NCBI GenBank assembly: GCA_025359705.1
Contig: JANYFS010000183.1
Span: 1-8,915 of the forward strand
Length of the DNA stretch: 8,915 nt
Origin: Deinococcales bacterium
GTDB taxonomy: Bacteria; Deinococcota; Deinococci; Deinococcales; Deinococcaceae
Direction of reading: 5' to 3'
Part shown: positions 1 through 6,301 of the stretch, piece after piece
Layout of the letters: every line of letters begins with the position of its first letter
Position numbering within the stretch: position 1 is the stretch's first letter
Program-made: the position numbers and the translations under genes
The notes under the pieces: model-generated
The model's database searches: none
What the model saw: only the letters and a program-made list of their open reading frames with translations
What the model was told of the DNA's origin: nothing

Positions 1-515
1 CCGCGCAACACCTCGAGCTTGACTTTGGTTCCTTTGGGGCCACGAATTTTGGTAACAATTTGGCTGGGTTTCAGCTTGGAAACGTCTTCGCCATTGATTT
101 TATAAAAAATATCATCGGTTTGCAGCCCAGCCCTCGAGCCAGGTTGATCTTTATAAACCACCGCAGCCTGTGAACCAGTACCATCAGAATTCACTGCTTT
201 CAGGCTGACTCCAATACCAAAAAACTGCCCGCTTAATTGTTCGTCGTCGCCTTTGGTTTCTTCTGGGGTGCTGTAACTGGTAAATGGATCATCCAGCGCT
301 CCCAGCATGCCCCCAATGGCCCCACGCAGCAGCACCGCAGAATCGACATCTTTAAGGTATTGGCTTTTAATGGATTGGTAAACCTGTACCAATGCTTGAG
401 CCTCTGGGCTGGTTCCCAAATCGCCCGCTTTATAGCTGCGAATTTGGGCATAGCTCAGCGCAGCAGCAAGGGTAACTCCAAGGCTCGAGAGAAGAATGAT
501 CTGACGCTTATTCAC
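1..515 (-). CDS. Carboxy-terminal processing protease, S41 family (5' part, runs off left edge)
   Basis: Secreted or membrane-anchored serine protease of the tail-specific (Ctp/Prc) family, which trims or degrades envelope proteins outside the membrane. Only the first ~171 residues are in the window. Translation from the GTG at 515 gives MNKRQIILLS, a hydrophobic signal segment (residues ~5-24, ending near SYAQ), a helical region with the family-typical 'GALDDPFTSY' (~72-81), then a PDZ domain from ~95 with 'GIGVSL', 'GSRAGLQTDDIF' and 'INGEDV'. The Ser/Lys catalytic core would lie beyond the left edge. The GTG is the earliest in-frame start, because an in-frame TAG lies three codons upstream. 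No good Shine-Dalgarno precedes it, but TAGCAT lies exactly 6 nt upstream, consistent with leaderless transcription. It lies 42 bp behind the hydrolase gene on the same strand. Family call is confident; which paralogue is unknown. Confidence 0.88.
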   Translation of the reverse strand, partial: MNKRQIILLSSLGVTLAAALSYAQIRSYKAGDLGTSPEAQALVQVYQSIKSQYLKDVDSAVLLRGAIGGMLGALDDPFTSYSTPEETKGDDEQLSGQFFGIGVSLKAVNSDGTGSQAAVVYKDQPGSRAGLQTDDIFYKINGEDVSKLKPSQIVTKIRGPKGTKVKLEVLR

Positions 516-521
516 CCACTC

Positions 522-527
522 ATGCTA
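522..527 (-). promoter_or_regulatory. Possible -10 hexamer (TAGCAT) for a leaderless S41 protease transcript
   Basis: TAGCAT on the minus strand fits the TANNNT consensus and ends exactly 6 nt before the GTG start at 515. The same 6-nt spacing is seen before the starts at 1508 and 3876. No convincing -35 box is visible. Inference from pattern only. Confidence 0.35.
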
Positions 528-557
528 GCAGGATCGGGTGAAGAGGAAGTGTGTGGG

Positions 558-1508
558 TTATTGTTGTTCGTTTGAGGGTTGTTGGTGGTAAAACTCTCGC
601 AGCATCGTCATCAGGGTCTCGGTTTCCTCGAGGTGTGCGAAAGAGCCGCTTCGCTCGAGCATGACAAACTCTGCTCGTGGTGCAAAGCGCTTGAATTCAA
701 ACTGGTAGCGTGGGTAGAGCGCACGATCATAACGTCCAGCAATCACCAAAAGGGGTAGGGTGAGTTCCTTGAGACGCGCTCGAAAGTCGGGTAAGCGTGC
801 AACCTCACCGCCAATAAAGAACTCAATATCTTCGCCAGCAAAGGCAAAATACAGCTCGTCGTTGTGCGACCAACGATCTGACAAGAGCTTGGTGGCGTGG
901 TCTGGATTGTAGAAGCGCACCAGCGGTCTATGTTTGGCAAAAAGTACACGCATCTCAGGTGAACTCGAACGGTAGCCCGCCGCACGCAGTTCGAGTATTT
1001 GATCCCAGATTTCAGGAAACTGTCGCTCGAGTTCATGGTTGATGTTTTCGTGATTACGCTGCCACATCTCGGAACTGTGGAGCGTATTGGCAAGTACCAA
1101 GCGTTTCACTAGGTGTGGGTGTTCAAGCGCCAGAGCTTGCGCGATCATTCCTCCGTAAGAAAAGCCGTAAACGTTGATTGGGCCATAATCAAGAGTTTCA
1201 ATTAAGGCAGCCACATCCGCCACATCACTCTCGAAGGTGATGCTTGCTAGGTTCTTGACTGCACCCGATAATCCGCGTCCTCGGTAGTCGAGGTAGATTA
1301 CGCAGAAGGTGTCAGCAAGCGCAGAGAAGTGTGGGTGGAAGGTCAAGTGCGAGCTGGCTGGGCCGCCGTGAAGCAACAGCAGCGGCTCACCTTTGCCTTC
1401 TTGCTCAACCCAAAGTTGCGTGCCATTAACGTTCACATAGGCGCCAGGAACATAGTGGGTTTCGTTGCCGTGTAGAAAATTCTGAGTTTTGATGATTTGG
1501 TGTGTCAT
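558..1508 (-). CDS. Alpha/beta hydrolase, proline iminopeptidase-like
   Basis: Probable cytoplasmic hydrolase of the alpha/beta fold. The closest recognisable family is proline iminopeptidase-like peptidases, which release N-terminal residues from short peptides, but the substrate cannot be read from sequence. Using the ATG at 1508 (316 residues), the oxyanion motif HGGP is at 47-50, the strand-turn 'YLDYRGRGLSG' at 72-82, the nucleophile elbow GFSYGG at 115-120 (Ser117), the acid in 'AGRYD' (Asp261) and the base in 'FAHLEE' (His292), so the triad looks intact. The frame stays open to an ATG at 1622, but that would add 38 atypical residues and overlap the upstream GNAT gene. The 1508 start begins just before the usual N-terminus and has a TACCCT box 6 nt upstream, so I prefer it. 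There is no signal peptide. Confidence 0.87.
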   Translation of the reverse strand: MTHQIIKTQNFLHGNETHYVPGAYVNVNGTQLWVEQEGKGEPLLLLHGGPASSHLTFHPHFSALADTFCVIYLDYRGRGLSGAVKNLASITFESDVADVAALIETLDYGPINVYGFSYGGMIAQALALEHPHLVKRLVLANTLHSSEMWQRNHENINHELERQFPEIWDQILELRAAGYRSSSPEMRVLFAKHRPLVRFYNPDHATKLLSDRWSHNDELYFAFAGEDIEFFIGGEVARLPDFRARLKELTLPLLVIAGRYDRALYPRYQFEFKRFAPRAEFVMLERSGSFAHLEETETLMTMLREFYHQQPSNEQQ

Positions 1509-1514
1509 ACATAC

Positions 1515-1543
1515 AGGGTAAAAGTTACCCAAAATGCTTTCCA
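1515..1543 (-). promoter_or_regulatory. Candidate promoter of the hydrolase gene (TGGAAA-17-TACCCT)
   Basis: On the minus strand TGGAAA (1543-1538) is followed by 17 nt and TACCCT (1520-1515), then 6 nt to the ATG at 1508. The spacing suits a sigma-70-type promoter with little or no 5' leader, and no Shine-Dalgarno is evident. A perfect inverted repeat (GGGTAA-3 nt-TTACCC, 1516-1530) overlaps the -10 box and could be an operator. Assignment is by eye. Confidence 0.4.
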
Positions 1544-1588
1544 CCTGATTCACGCATTGTAATTTTCTTACTTTGCACTCGAGCGCAC

Positions 1589-2175
1589 TTATTTCAACCC
1601 AGTTTCTCGCAATCTCTGCCAATCGCTGGCAAGCATGGCATAACCAAAATTATCCCGAAACTCGCCGCGTAACTCCCAAGATGCCCGCTCGAGTCCCTCT
1701 TTTTGAAAACCCAACCGCTCTGCCAAACGCTGCAAACGAATATTCTCCACATCGGCATGAAGGCTGACTCTGATCAGCTTTAATTCGCCAAAACAGTAGT
1801 CCAACATGGCATTCACTACTAACCCCATCAAGCCCCGACCTTGAACATCTTTGCCTAGCCAATAGCCCATTTCGGTAGCCCGTAGTTTGGCTGGAAAGGG
1901 CATGAACAAGATCCCGCCAACCAATTTCCCCTCTTGCCAAATCCCACTCGAGGTTGACCATCGCTCACAAAGCACTCGAGGCCACGCTTAATAAACGCTT
2001 CAGCATCCTCGAGGCTAACCAGCGTTTCCGCCCAGCCCAACCACTGCGATAGATGTTCCCGATTTTCTCCTACAAACTCGAGGAATTCTTGCGCGTGCCG
2101 CCGCTCGAGAATGCGAAGCTCGGCCCCATTTCCTAGATCGTGTTTCAACAAAGTATAGCTCGAGCGCCGCGACAT
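1589..2175 (-). pseudogene. GNAT-family N-acetyltransferase (RimJ/RimL-like), frameshifted
   Basis: This is a RimJ/RimL-type acetyl-CoA-dependent N-acetyltransferase split over two frames. The first part starts at the ATG at 2175 and reads to about residue 75 ('SLEDAEAFIKRGLECFVSDGQP'). The homologous sequence then continues in another frame from about 1951 ('SSGIWQEGKLVGGILF') to the TAA at 1591-1589. Joined, the product is about 195 residues, normal for the family. The acetyl-CoA-binding loop 'DVQGRGLMG' and the following helix 'NIRLQRLAERLGF' are in the second half. One missing base at ~1951-1954 (a C restored before CTCGAG, giving QPSSG) would repair the frame. No slippery heptamer is visible, so this is a real one-base deletion or a sequencing error, not obviously programmed frameshifting. 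The start lacks a Shine-Dalgarno. Confidence 0.8.
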
Positions 2176-2181
2176 AGTTCT

Positions 2182-2211
2182 GGGGTATTCTGCTAGGCGT
2201 GTATCTTTCCA
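2182..2211 (-). promoter_or_regulatory. Candidate promoter of the GNAT gene (TGGAAA-18-TACCCC)
   Basis: TGGAAA (2211-2206 on the minus strand), 18 nt, then TACCCC (2187-2182), 6 nt before the ATG at 2175. The boxes and spacing nearly repeat those before the hydrolase gene, but the -10 lacks the final T. It lies in the 55-bp divergent spacer shared with ftsE. Confidence 0.25.
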
Positions 2212-2220
2212 TAGCCCGCT

Positions 2221-2225
2221 GGAGG
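2221..2225 (+). promoter_or_regulatory. Ribosome binding site of ftsE
   Basis: GGAGG followed by 5 nt and the ATG at 2231. It supports the annotated start. No convincing promoter for this strand is seen in the short divergent spacer. Confidence 0.7.
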
Positions 2226-2230
2226 CCCCT

Positions 2231-2914
2231 ATGATCCAGCTTCACCACGTCGGTTTACATTACCGAGGGATGCCTACCAGCGCCCTCGAGGACCTTAATC
2301 TGCAAATCAATAAGGGCGAATTCGTTTATCTGATTGGGCATAGCGGCGCGGGTAAAAGTAGCCTGCTCAGTTTGTTGCTCAAGCGGGAAGTCCCCTCGAG
2401 CGGCGAAATTTATGTGGCGGGCGAACCGCTCAAACGCTACAAAGGCGGGCGCACCGCGCTGCACCGCCGTCGGCTGGGCATGGTTTTTCAAGATAACCTG
2501 TTGCTGCCCAACCTGACCGTCTACGACAATGTGGCCTTTGCCTTGCGGGTCAAGGGAACCCCGATCCGAGAGTGGAAGTCCAAAGTGCTGGCGACCTTGG
2601 CTTTAGTGGGTCTGGAAACAAGGGCGAACAGTTTTCCACGCCAGTTGTCCCAAGGTGAACAACAACGTGTTGCGATTGCACGGGCCGTAGTGGGTGATCC
2701 GCCTTTGTTGCTGCTGGACGAACCCACAGGCAACTTGGACTTTGAAAACGCCCTCGAGATTGTTAAATTGGTGCAAAGCATCAACCTGCGCGGAACCACC
2801 ATTTTGTTCGCCACCCACGCTCGAGAGATTGTGGAAGCCCAGCGCCAGCGTACCCTGACCTTGCGCGGCGGCAAATTGGTGCGCGATCAACCTTTGGGCG
2901 GCTACGCATTATGA
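2231..2914 (+). CDS. ftsE: Cell division ATP-binding protein FtsE
   Basis: Cytoplasmic ABC ATPase that pairs with the membrane protein FtsX and powers control of septal peptidoglycan hydrolysis during division. The 227 residues contain every ABC motif: Walker A GHSGAGKSS (36-44), Q-loop Gln in 'VFQDN' (87), signature LSQGEQQR (139-146), Walker B LLLLDEP (159-165) and the H-loop His in 'FATH' (196). The length is typical for FtsE. A GGAGG at 2221-2225 stands 5 nt before the ATG. The gene heads a rightward cluster, ends 10 nt before ftsX, and is divergent from the GNAT gene. An in-frame TGA at 2912-2914 ends it. The ftsX neighbour settles FtsE over other small ABC ATPases such as LolD. Confidence 0.95.
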   Translation: MIQLHHVGLHYRGMPTSALEDLNLQINKGEFVYLIGHSGAGKSSLLSLLLKREVPSSGEIYVAGEPLKRYKGGRTALHRRRLGMVFQDNLLLPNLTVYDNVAFALRVKGTPIREWKSKVLATLALVGLETRANSFPRQLSQGEQQRVAIARAVVGDPPLLLLDEPTGNLDFENALEIVKLVQSINLRGTTILFATHAREIVEAQRQRTLTLRGGKLVRDQPLGGYAL

Positions 2915-2924
2915 GAAATCAAAC

Positions 2925-3794
2925 ATGAGCTACCAACTGCGCCAAATGTTTCTCGCCATTCGTGGCAACCTGACTGCCACCTTTGCCACCCTGACCACCA
3001 TGATCCTGACCCTGCTGATTTTGGGTGCGGTCAGTTTGCTGACCCTCAACTTGGATAAAACCCTCTCGAGCCTAGAAAACGAAGTGGAAGTTTCGGCGTT
3101 TTTGCTGGATTCTGCGGTAACGCCAGATTTGCTTAAAACCCTGCAAAGTAAAACCTTCCCCGAAATCTCGAGCGTATTGTTGGTGACCAAAGATGAAGTG
3201 CGTAAAGAGATGGCAAAAGATCTGCCTTCGATCCTCGAGGGGAGTGGACTGGATCTCAATCCCTTTCCCAACACCCTAAAAATCAAACTGAACCACCCCG
3301 AAGATGCCCCAAAAGTTGCGAAACGAGTCAAAGCGCTTGCTGGGGTAGAAAGTGTTGAATATGGGGCTGGGTACATCGAAAATGCGGTTAAAATCATTGG
3401 CTCGGTGCGCTATATCGGTTATGGTCTGGTTTTGATTTTGTTGCTGAACAGCTTATTCAATATCCTGAACACCGTGCGAATTGCCATGTACGCCCGCCGC
3501 CAAGAGATCGAGGTGATGCGGCTTTTGGGAGCCAAGCGCAGCTTCATCCGCGCCCCATATCTGCTCGAGGGGATGTTTTTGGGGATTTTGGCGGGCGGAG
3601 TCAGTGCGGCGGCGCTGTATCCTGGCTACTTTGCTTTGGTCAAACAGTTGGCTCAATTTTTGCCCGCTTTACCGCTGCTGAATAGTCCCAAACAAGTGTG
3701 GATTATTTTGGGAATTTTGCTGGGGATTGGTGTTAGCATGGGCGTATTTGGAAGTGCCTTTGCCGCTAACCGCTACCTGCGGGAACTCGAGTGA
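2925..3794 (+). CDS. ftsX: Cell division permease-like protein FtsX
   Basis: Integral membrane partner of FtsE. It transmits the ATPase cycle to coiled-coil LytM proteins in the envelope. The 289 residues show the FtsX topology: a hydrophobic helix at ~21-42, an extracytoplasmic domain (~43-160) with the family's FP turn 'NPFPNTLKIKL' (112-122), then three more helices at ~162-183, ~212-233 and ~258-280. Between helices 2 and 3 is the conserved cytoplasmic loop 'RRQEIEVMRLLGA' (191-203). The N-terminal 'RGNLTATFATLTTM' resembles Deinococcota homologues. The ATG lies 10 nt past the ftsE stop, with only a weak GA-rich Shine-Dalgarno, so translational coupling is likely. The stop TGA is at 3792-3794. 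Confidence 0.94.
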   Translation: MSYQLRQMFLAIRGNLTATFATLTTMILTLLILGAVSLLTLNLDKTLSSLENEVEVSAFLLDSAVTPDLLKTLQSKTFPEISSVLLVTKDEVRKEMAKDLPSILEGSGLDLNPFPNTLKIKLNHPEDAPKVAKRVKALAGVESVEYGAGYIENAVKIIGSVRYIGYGLVLILLLNSLFNILNTVRIAMYARRQEIEVMRLLGAKRSFIRAPYLLEGMFLGILAGGVSAAALYPGYFALVKQLAQFLPALPLLNSPKQVWIILGILLGIGVSMGVFGSAFAANRYLRELE

Positions 3795-3802
3795 TCTTTT
3801 AG

Positions 3803-3835
3803 TGATCGGAGTTTTCTCGAGTTGATCGGAGTTTT
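3803..3835 (+). repeat. Short direct repeat after ftsX (13 bp, two copies, 20-bp period)
   Basis: TGATCGGAGTTTT occurs at 3803-3815 and again at 3823-3835, separated by CTCGAGT. A partial third relative, CTCGAGTGATCTTTT, spans the ftsX stop at 3786-3800. The repeats fill the 81-bp spacer between ftsX and the nucleotidyltransferase module. No hairpin-plus-T-run terminator could be drawn here. Confidence 0.7.
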
Positions 3836-3863
3836 GTTGCCATAACTAAACGCTCGAGGGGGT

Positions 3864-3869
3864 TAAAAT
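3864..3869 (+). promoter_or_regulatory. Candidate -10 box (TAAAAT) for the nucleotidyltransferase module
   Basis: TAAAAT ends 6 nt before the ATG at 3876, and there is no purine-rich Shine-Dalgarno in the gap, which suggests leaderless transcription starting at the ATG. A good -35 at 16-18 nt is not evident (TTGCCA lies 21 nt away). If real, the module has its own promoter inside the fts cluster. Confidence 0.45.
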
Positions 3870-3875
3870 AGAACC

Positions 3876-4142
3876 ATGAGCGATGCCCAGCGGAATCAGG
3901 CCAAAGAACAACGAGCTCAAGCCCGTAGAGCTTTACCCCTCGAGCAAATGGGCGGCAAATACCGCATGAGCGAGGTTTCGGAGGAAGAAGAGTTTCGGCG
4001 TGACCGTGTTGCTATGATGCAACTTACAACGGGTGAACGATTCCAGATTTTGGAGCAACTACGGAGGCAGTTTTATGGCAATCCCCCAACTCGACAGCAA
4101 CTTATTGGATTTTATCGAGTTGTTAAACGAAAAATCGGTTAA
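3876..4142 (+). CDS. Small charged protein, partner of the downstream nucleotidyltransferase
   Basis: An 88-residue protein of unknown function, very rich in charged residues and Gln. It is helical in character, with an Arg/Gln-rich first third, an acidic run 'SEVSEEEEF' (~32-40) and a C-terminal helix around 'LTTGERFQILEQLRRQFYG'. It has no signal peptide or membrane segment. Its last 68 bp overlap the nucleotidyltransferase gene in another frame, so the two are almost certainly co-translated. Small helical proteins with a similar 'ERF..LE.LRR' helix often precede nucleotidyltransferases of this class in toxin-antitoxin-like pairs, so an antitoxin or binding-partner role is plausible. That role is inference from arrangement. 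The start is supported by TAAAAT 6 nt upstream. A spurious ORF cannot be fully excluded. Confidence 0.62.
   Translation: MSDAQRNQAKEQRAQARRALPLEQMGGKYRMSEVSEEEEFRRDRVAMMQLTTGERFQILEQLRRQFYGNPPTRQQLIGFYRVVKRKIG
4063..4067 (+). promoter_or_regulatory. Ribosome binding site that fixes the nucleotidyltransferase start
   Basis: GGAGG with 7 nt to the ATG at 4075, lying inside the upstream small gene. It argues for the 4075 start over the in-frame ATG at 4033, which would add 14 residues not typical of the family. Confidence 0.7.
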
Positions 4143-4533
4143 ATATTTACTGATTGGGGGCTATGCTGTTGCCAGCCACGGTTTTATTCGAGCAACCAAG
4201 GATATTGACTTTTGGTTTGCACGTACTTCGGAGAATTGTTTAAAACTCGAGCAAGTCACTCGAGAATTTGGGGTTAAAACATTTTCTGAAGCGGAATTGC
4301 TCGAGCCTGATATGATTTTTCAATTGGGTTATCCCCCTGTACGTATCGACTTAATCAACACTCCCATCTCCGAAGACAGACTTTCTTTTGAAATCTGTTT
4401 TGCTCGAGCTTTAGACATGGAAGTCGAAGGTATTCATATTAAAACGGTTTCCCTAAACGATTTGATCACTTTGAAGCAATACAGCGCAAGACCTAGAGAC
4501 CTTGAAGATATTCGCCGATTGGGGATGAAATGA
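4075..4533 (+). CDS. Nucleotidyltransferase, DUF6036/MNT-like
   Basis: Minimal nucleotidyltransferase-fold protein of 152 residues, expected to transfer a nucleoside monophosphate from an NTP to an unknown target. Such proteins are common in toxin-antitoxin-like pairs. Visible motifs are 'LIGGYAVASHG' (26-36, containing the GG of the phosphate-binding loop), 'RATKDIDFW' (39-47) with the metal-binding pair Asp43 and Asp45, and a third acidic residue in 'VRIDLI' (Asp92). The catalytic triad therefore appears complete. The C-terminal 'LNDLITLKQYSARPRDLEDI' (127-146) is the usual family tail. The gene looks more A+T-rich than ftsEX, which with its position between ftsX and the LytM gene suggests an acquired module. 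It is followed 32 bp later by the LytM gene, with which it may share a transcript. Family is confident; substrate and toxin or antitoxin role are unknown. Confidence 0.82.
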   Translation: MAIPQLDSNLLDFIELLNEKSVKYLLIGGYAVASHGFIRATKDIDFWFARTSENCLKLEQVTREFGVKTFSEAELLEPDMIFQLGYPPVRIDLINTPISEDRLSFEICFARALDMEVEGIHIKTVSLNDLITLKQYSARPRDLEDIRRLGMK

Positions 4534-4565
4534 CTACTTGGAATCCCAATAAAGGAACCTAAAAT

Positions 4566-6218
4566 ATGCTTTTTCTCCGTACTACCCGCTGTGTTGCTTT
4601 CTTTCTTGCGCTTGGTTTGGCCTCGGCGCAACCCCAAAACTCGCCCAAAAACTCATCTGTACCCAACCTGAGCCAATTGCAAGACCGCCTGAATGCCAGC
4701 CAAGCCGCTCGAGCGGAGCAGGCCAAAAAAGTGGAGGTGTTGCGCTCGAGTCTGGGGAAACTGAGCCAGCAGGAGCGGCAAAAACAGCTCGAGTTGCAAG
4801 AATCCAGCCGCCAGATTGCGGTGTTGCAAAACGGCATTATGGATACCCAAGCCAAACAAAGCCAGACCCAAAACCAGATCCTTGAGGTACAAAGCCAGCT
4901 CGAGGTGAGTAGCGCCAAAGTAGACCGCTTGCGGGTCAGTGTCTCGAGATTGATGGTGCGGATGTACCGCAGTAAACGCGGTGAATATGTGCGGCTGATC
5001 GCTCGAGCAGATACCTTACACGAGGCACTTTTACGCAGCAATTATGCCAACCGCATGAGCAAACAAGACCTCGAGCTGATCGATTCGCTGAAAAGTGCCA
5101 TTACTTTGCTCGAGGCTCAAAAAACCGAACTGGCAGCCTTGCAAAGCCGTTTGGGGCAGCAAGAAAAGTCTTTGCGGGATCAGCAGGCAAAACTGAAGGG
5201 CCAACAAAATATTCAGCAACAAGCGGTAACAGTATTGCACCGTACCCAAGTGGGCCAAAATGCCCTGCTGCTCAATACTTTGGACAGCAAAAAGCAAACC
5301 GAACTGCAAATGGGTAGCCTGATGCAACAGATTACCAGCGAAAAAGCACGGCTCGAGCGGGAGCGTTTGGAACGGCTTCGTCAACTCGAGGAAGAGCGCA
5401 AGCGCCGCGAGGCCGAGGCCAAGCGCATTGCTGCCGAGCAAGCCCGCCTGAAGCAGTTGGCAGCCGAAGCCGAGGCCAGACGGGTTGCTGCCGAACAAGA
5501 GGCCCAAAAACAAGCCGCCCTTGCCGAGCAAAAACGCCAAGCTGCTGAACAAGAGGCTCAAAAGCAAGCAGCCGAACAAAAAAGGCTCGAGACACAAGCT
5601 GCCAACAAAAAAACAGCAGCAAGAGCCGCAACTTTGCGGGCAGAGCAGGCGCGTCAGGCCACCATAGACCAGGCAGAAGCCGCCAAGCGTGAGGTGGAAT
5701 TGGCGACGGCCCGCAAAAATGAAGCTGATGCCAATGCAGAAGCGGCTCGGCTCAAGCGGGAGAAAAACGCCTTAGATAAGCGAAGTGCGGTCAATGAAGA
5801 TGCAGGTAAACGGGCCATTGCCAAAGTTCGTGATCTGAATGCGGCAATTGTTCCCAAAAACTACAGTGGCAGTCTGGGCTTTCCCATGCCTGGAGGCCGT
5901 GTGACCACGATTTTTGACGGTTCTTATGTGCTGGTCAGTGGGCAAGAAGGGGCCGCTGTCACTGCCACAGGTGCAGGAACGGTTCTGCAAGCGGCCTACT
6001 ATGCCGCTCAAGGAACCGTGATTGTGATTCAGCATAGCGACAGTTTGGTTTCGGGGTATTTGTGTTTGCAATCGCCCACAGTCAGTTCGGGGCAACATGT
6101 CTCGAGCGGTCAAGTGATTGGTTATGCAGGTGGCTGCCCCGCTTCAGGGAATGACACCATTGGCTACGAAGTCAGTTTGATCCAAGGGGGCCGTACCATT
6201 CCCGTCAACCCGCTCTAA
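4566..6218 (+). CDS. EnvC-like murein hydrolase activator (coiled coil plus degenerate LytM/M23 domain)
   Basis: Exported protein of 550 residues, likely the envelope partner of FtsEX. It has a signal peptide (1-21, ending 'GLASA'), then a very long coiled coil (~30-415). An EnvC/PcsB-like 'YRSKRGEYVRLI' segment occurs within it at ~138-149, followed by an Ala/Glu/Gln/Lys/Arg-rich stretch. A C-terminal LytM/M23 fold covers ~434-550: 'GFPMPGGRVTTIF', 'GAGTVLQAA', 'VIVIQHSDSLVSGYL', 'SGQVIGYAGG', 'VNPL'. The zinc-binding HxGxD and HxH motifs of active M23 endopeptidases are absent: the HLHFE position reads 'TIGYE' (531-535) and the first motif region reads 'VSGQEG'. A non-catalytic activator of cell-wall amidases is therefore more likely than a peptidase. 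AAAGGAAC upstream is a modest Shine-Dalgarno. Role by family and context. Confidence 0.85.
   Translation: MLFLRTTRCVAFFLALGLASAQPQNSPKNSSVPNLSQLQDRLNASQAARAEQAKKVEVLRSSLGKLSQQERQKQLELQESSRQIAVLQNGIMDTQAKQSQTQNQILEVQSQLEVSSAKVDRLRVSVSRLMVRMYRSKRGEYVRLIARADTLHEALLRSNYANRMSKQDLELIDSLKSAITLLEAQKTELAALQSRLGQQEKSLRDQQAKLKGQQNIQQQAVTVLHRTQVGQNALLLNTLDSKKQTELQMGSLMQQITSEKARLERERLERLRQLEEERKRREAEAKRIAAEQARLKQLAAEAEARRVAAEQEAQKQAALAEQKRQAAEQEAQKQAAEQKRLETQAANKKTAARAATLRAEQARQATIDQAEAAKREVELATARKNEADANAEAARLKREKNALDKRSAVNEDAGKRAIAKVRDLNAAIVPKNYSGSLGFPMPGGRVTTIFDGSYVLVSGQEGAAVTATGAGTVLQAAYYAAQGTVIVIQHSDSLVSGYLCLQSPTVSSGQHVSSGQVIGYAGGCPASGNDTIGYEVSLIQGGRTIPVNPL
5487..5572 (+). repeat. Imperfect 32-bp internal repeat in the coiled-coil gene
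   Basis: Positions 5487-5518 and 5541-5572 are near-identical and both encode AAEQEAQKQAA, offset by 54 bp (18 residues). They differ mainly at third codon positions, suggesting an older duplication kept by protein-level selection. It lengthens the helical rod without breaking the frame. Confidence 0.7.
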
Positions 6219-6240
6219 ATTTTTGTAAAATCCTCCGAAC

Positions 6241-6272
6241 ATCCCCTCGAGTGCATTCTTGGGGGTTTTTTT
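6241..6272 (+). terminator. Rho-independent terminator after the LytM gene
   Basis: Stem CCCC (6243-6246) plus CGAG (6248-6251), loop TGCATT, return CTTG (6258-6261) plus GGGG (6262-6265), then seven T residues (6266-6272). One G-T wobble and one bulged T are needed. It lies 23 bp past the stop and faces the convergent BTAD gene. The opposite strand has no T-run directly after the stem, so it looks one-directional. Confidence 0.72.
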
Positions 6273-6301
6273 GGCTCGAGTGTGTGGTGTTTCCCCTCGA
6301 G

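Noticed and set aside
237..575. Plus-strand 112-residue open frame at the left end
   Set aside because: It lies antisense to the clearly recognisable S41 protease N-terminus and has no family features.
1509..1622. N-terminal extension of the hydrolase to the ATG at 1622
   Set aside because: It overlaps the GNAT gene by 34 bp, adds 38 residues unlike the family N-terminus, and ignores the TACCCT box placed 6 nt before the ATG at 1508.
1947..1960. Programmed ribosomal frameshift in the GNAT gene
   Set aside because: No slippery heptamer or downstream stem is visible, and the family is not known for programmed frameshifting; a one-base deletion or sequencing error is simpler.
5031..5631. Long minus-strand open frames opposite the coiled-coil gene
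   Set aside because: They are Leu/Gly/Ala-rich antisense shadows of the Gln/Lys/Ala-rich plus-strand protein, with no domain of their own.
6219..6301. Bidirectional terminator serving the BTAD gene as well
   Set aside because: On the minus strand the stem is not followed by a T-run, so only the plus-strand terminator is supported.
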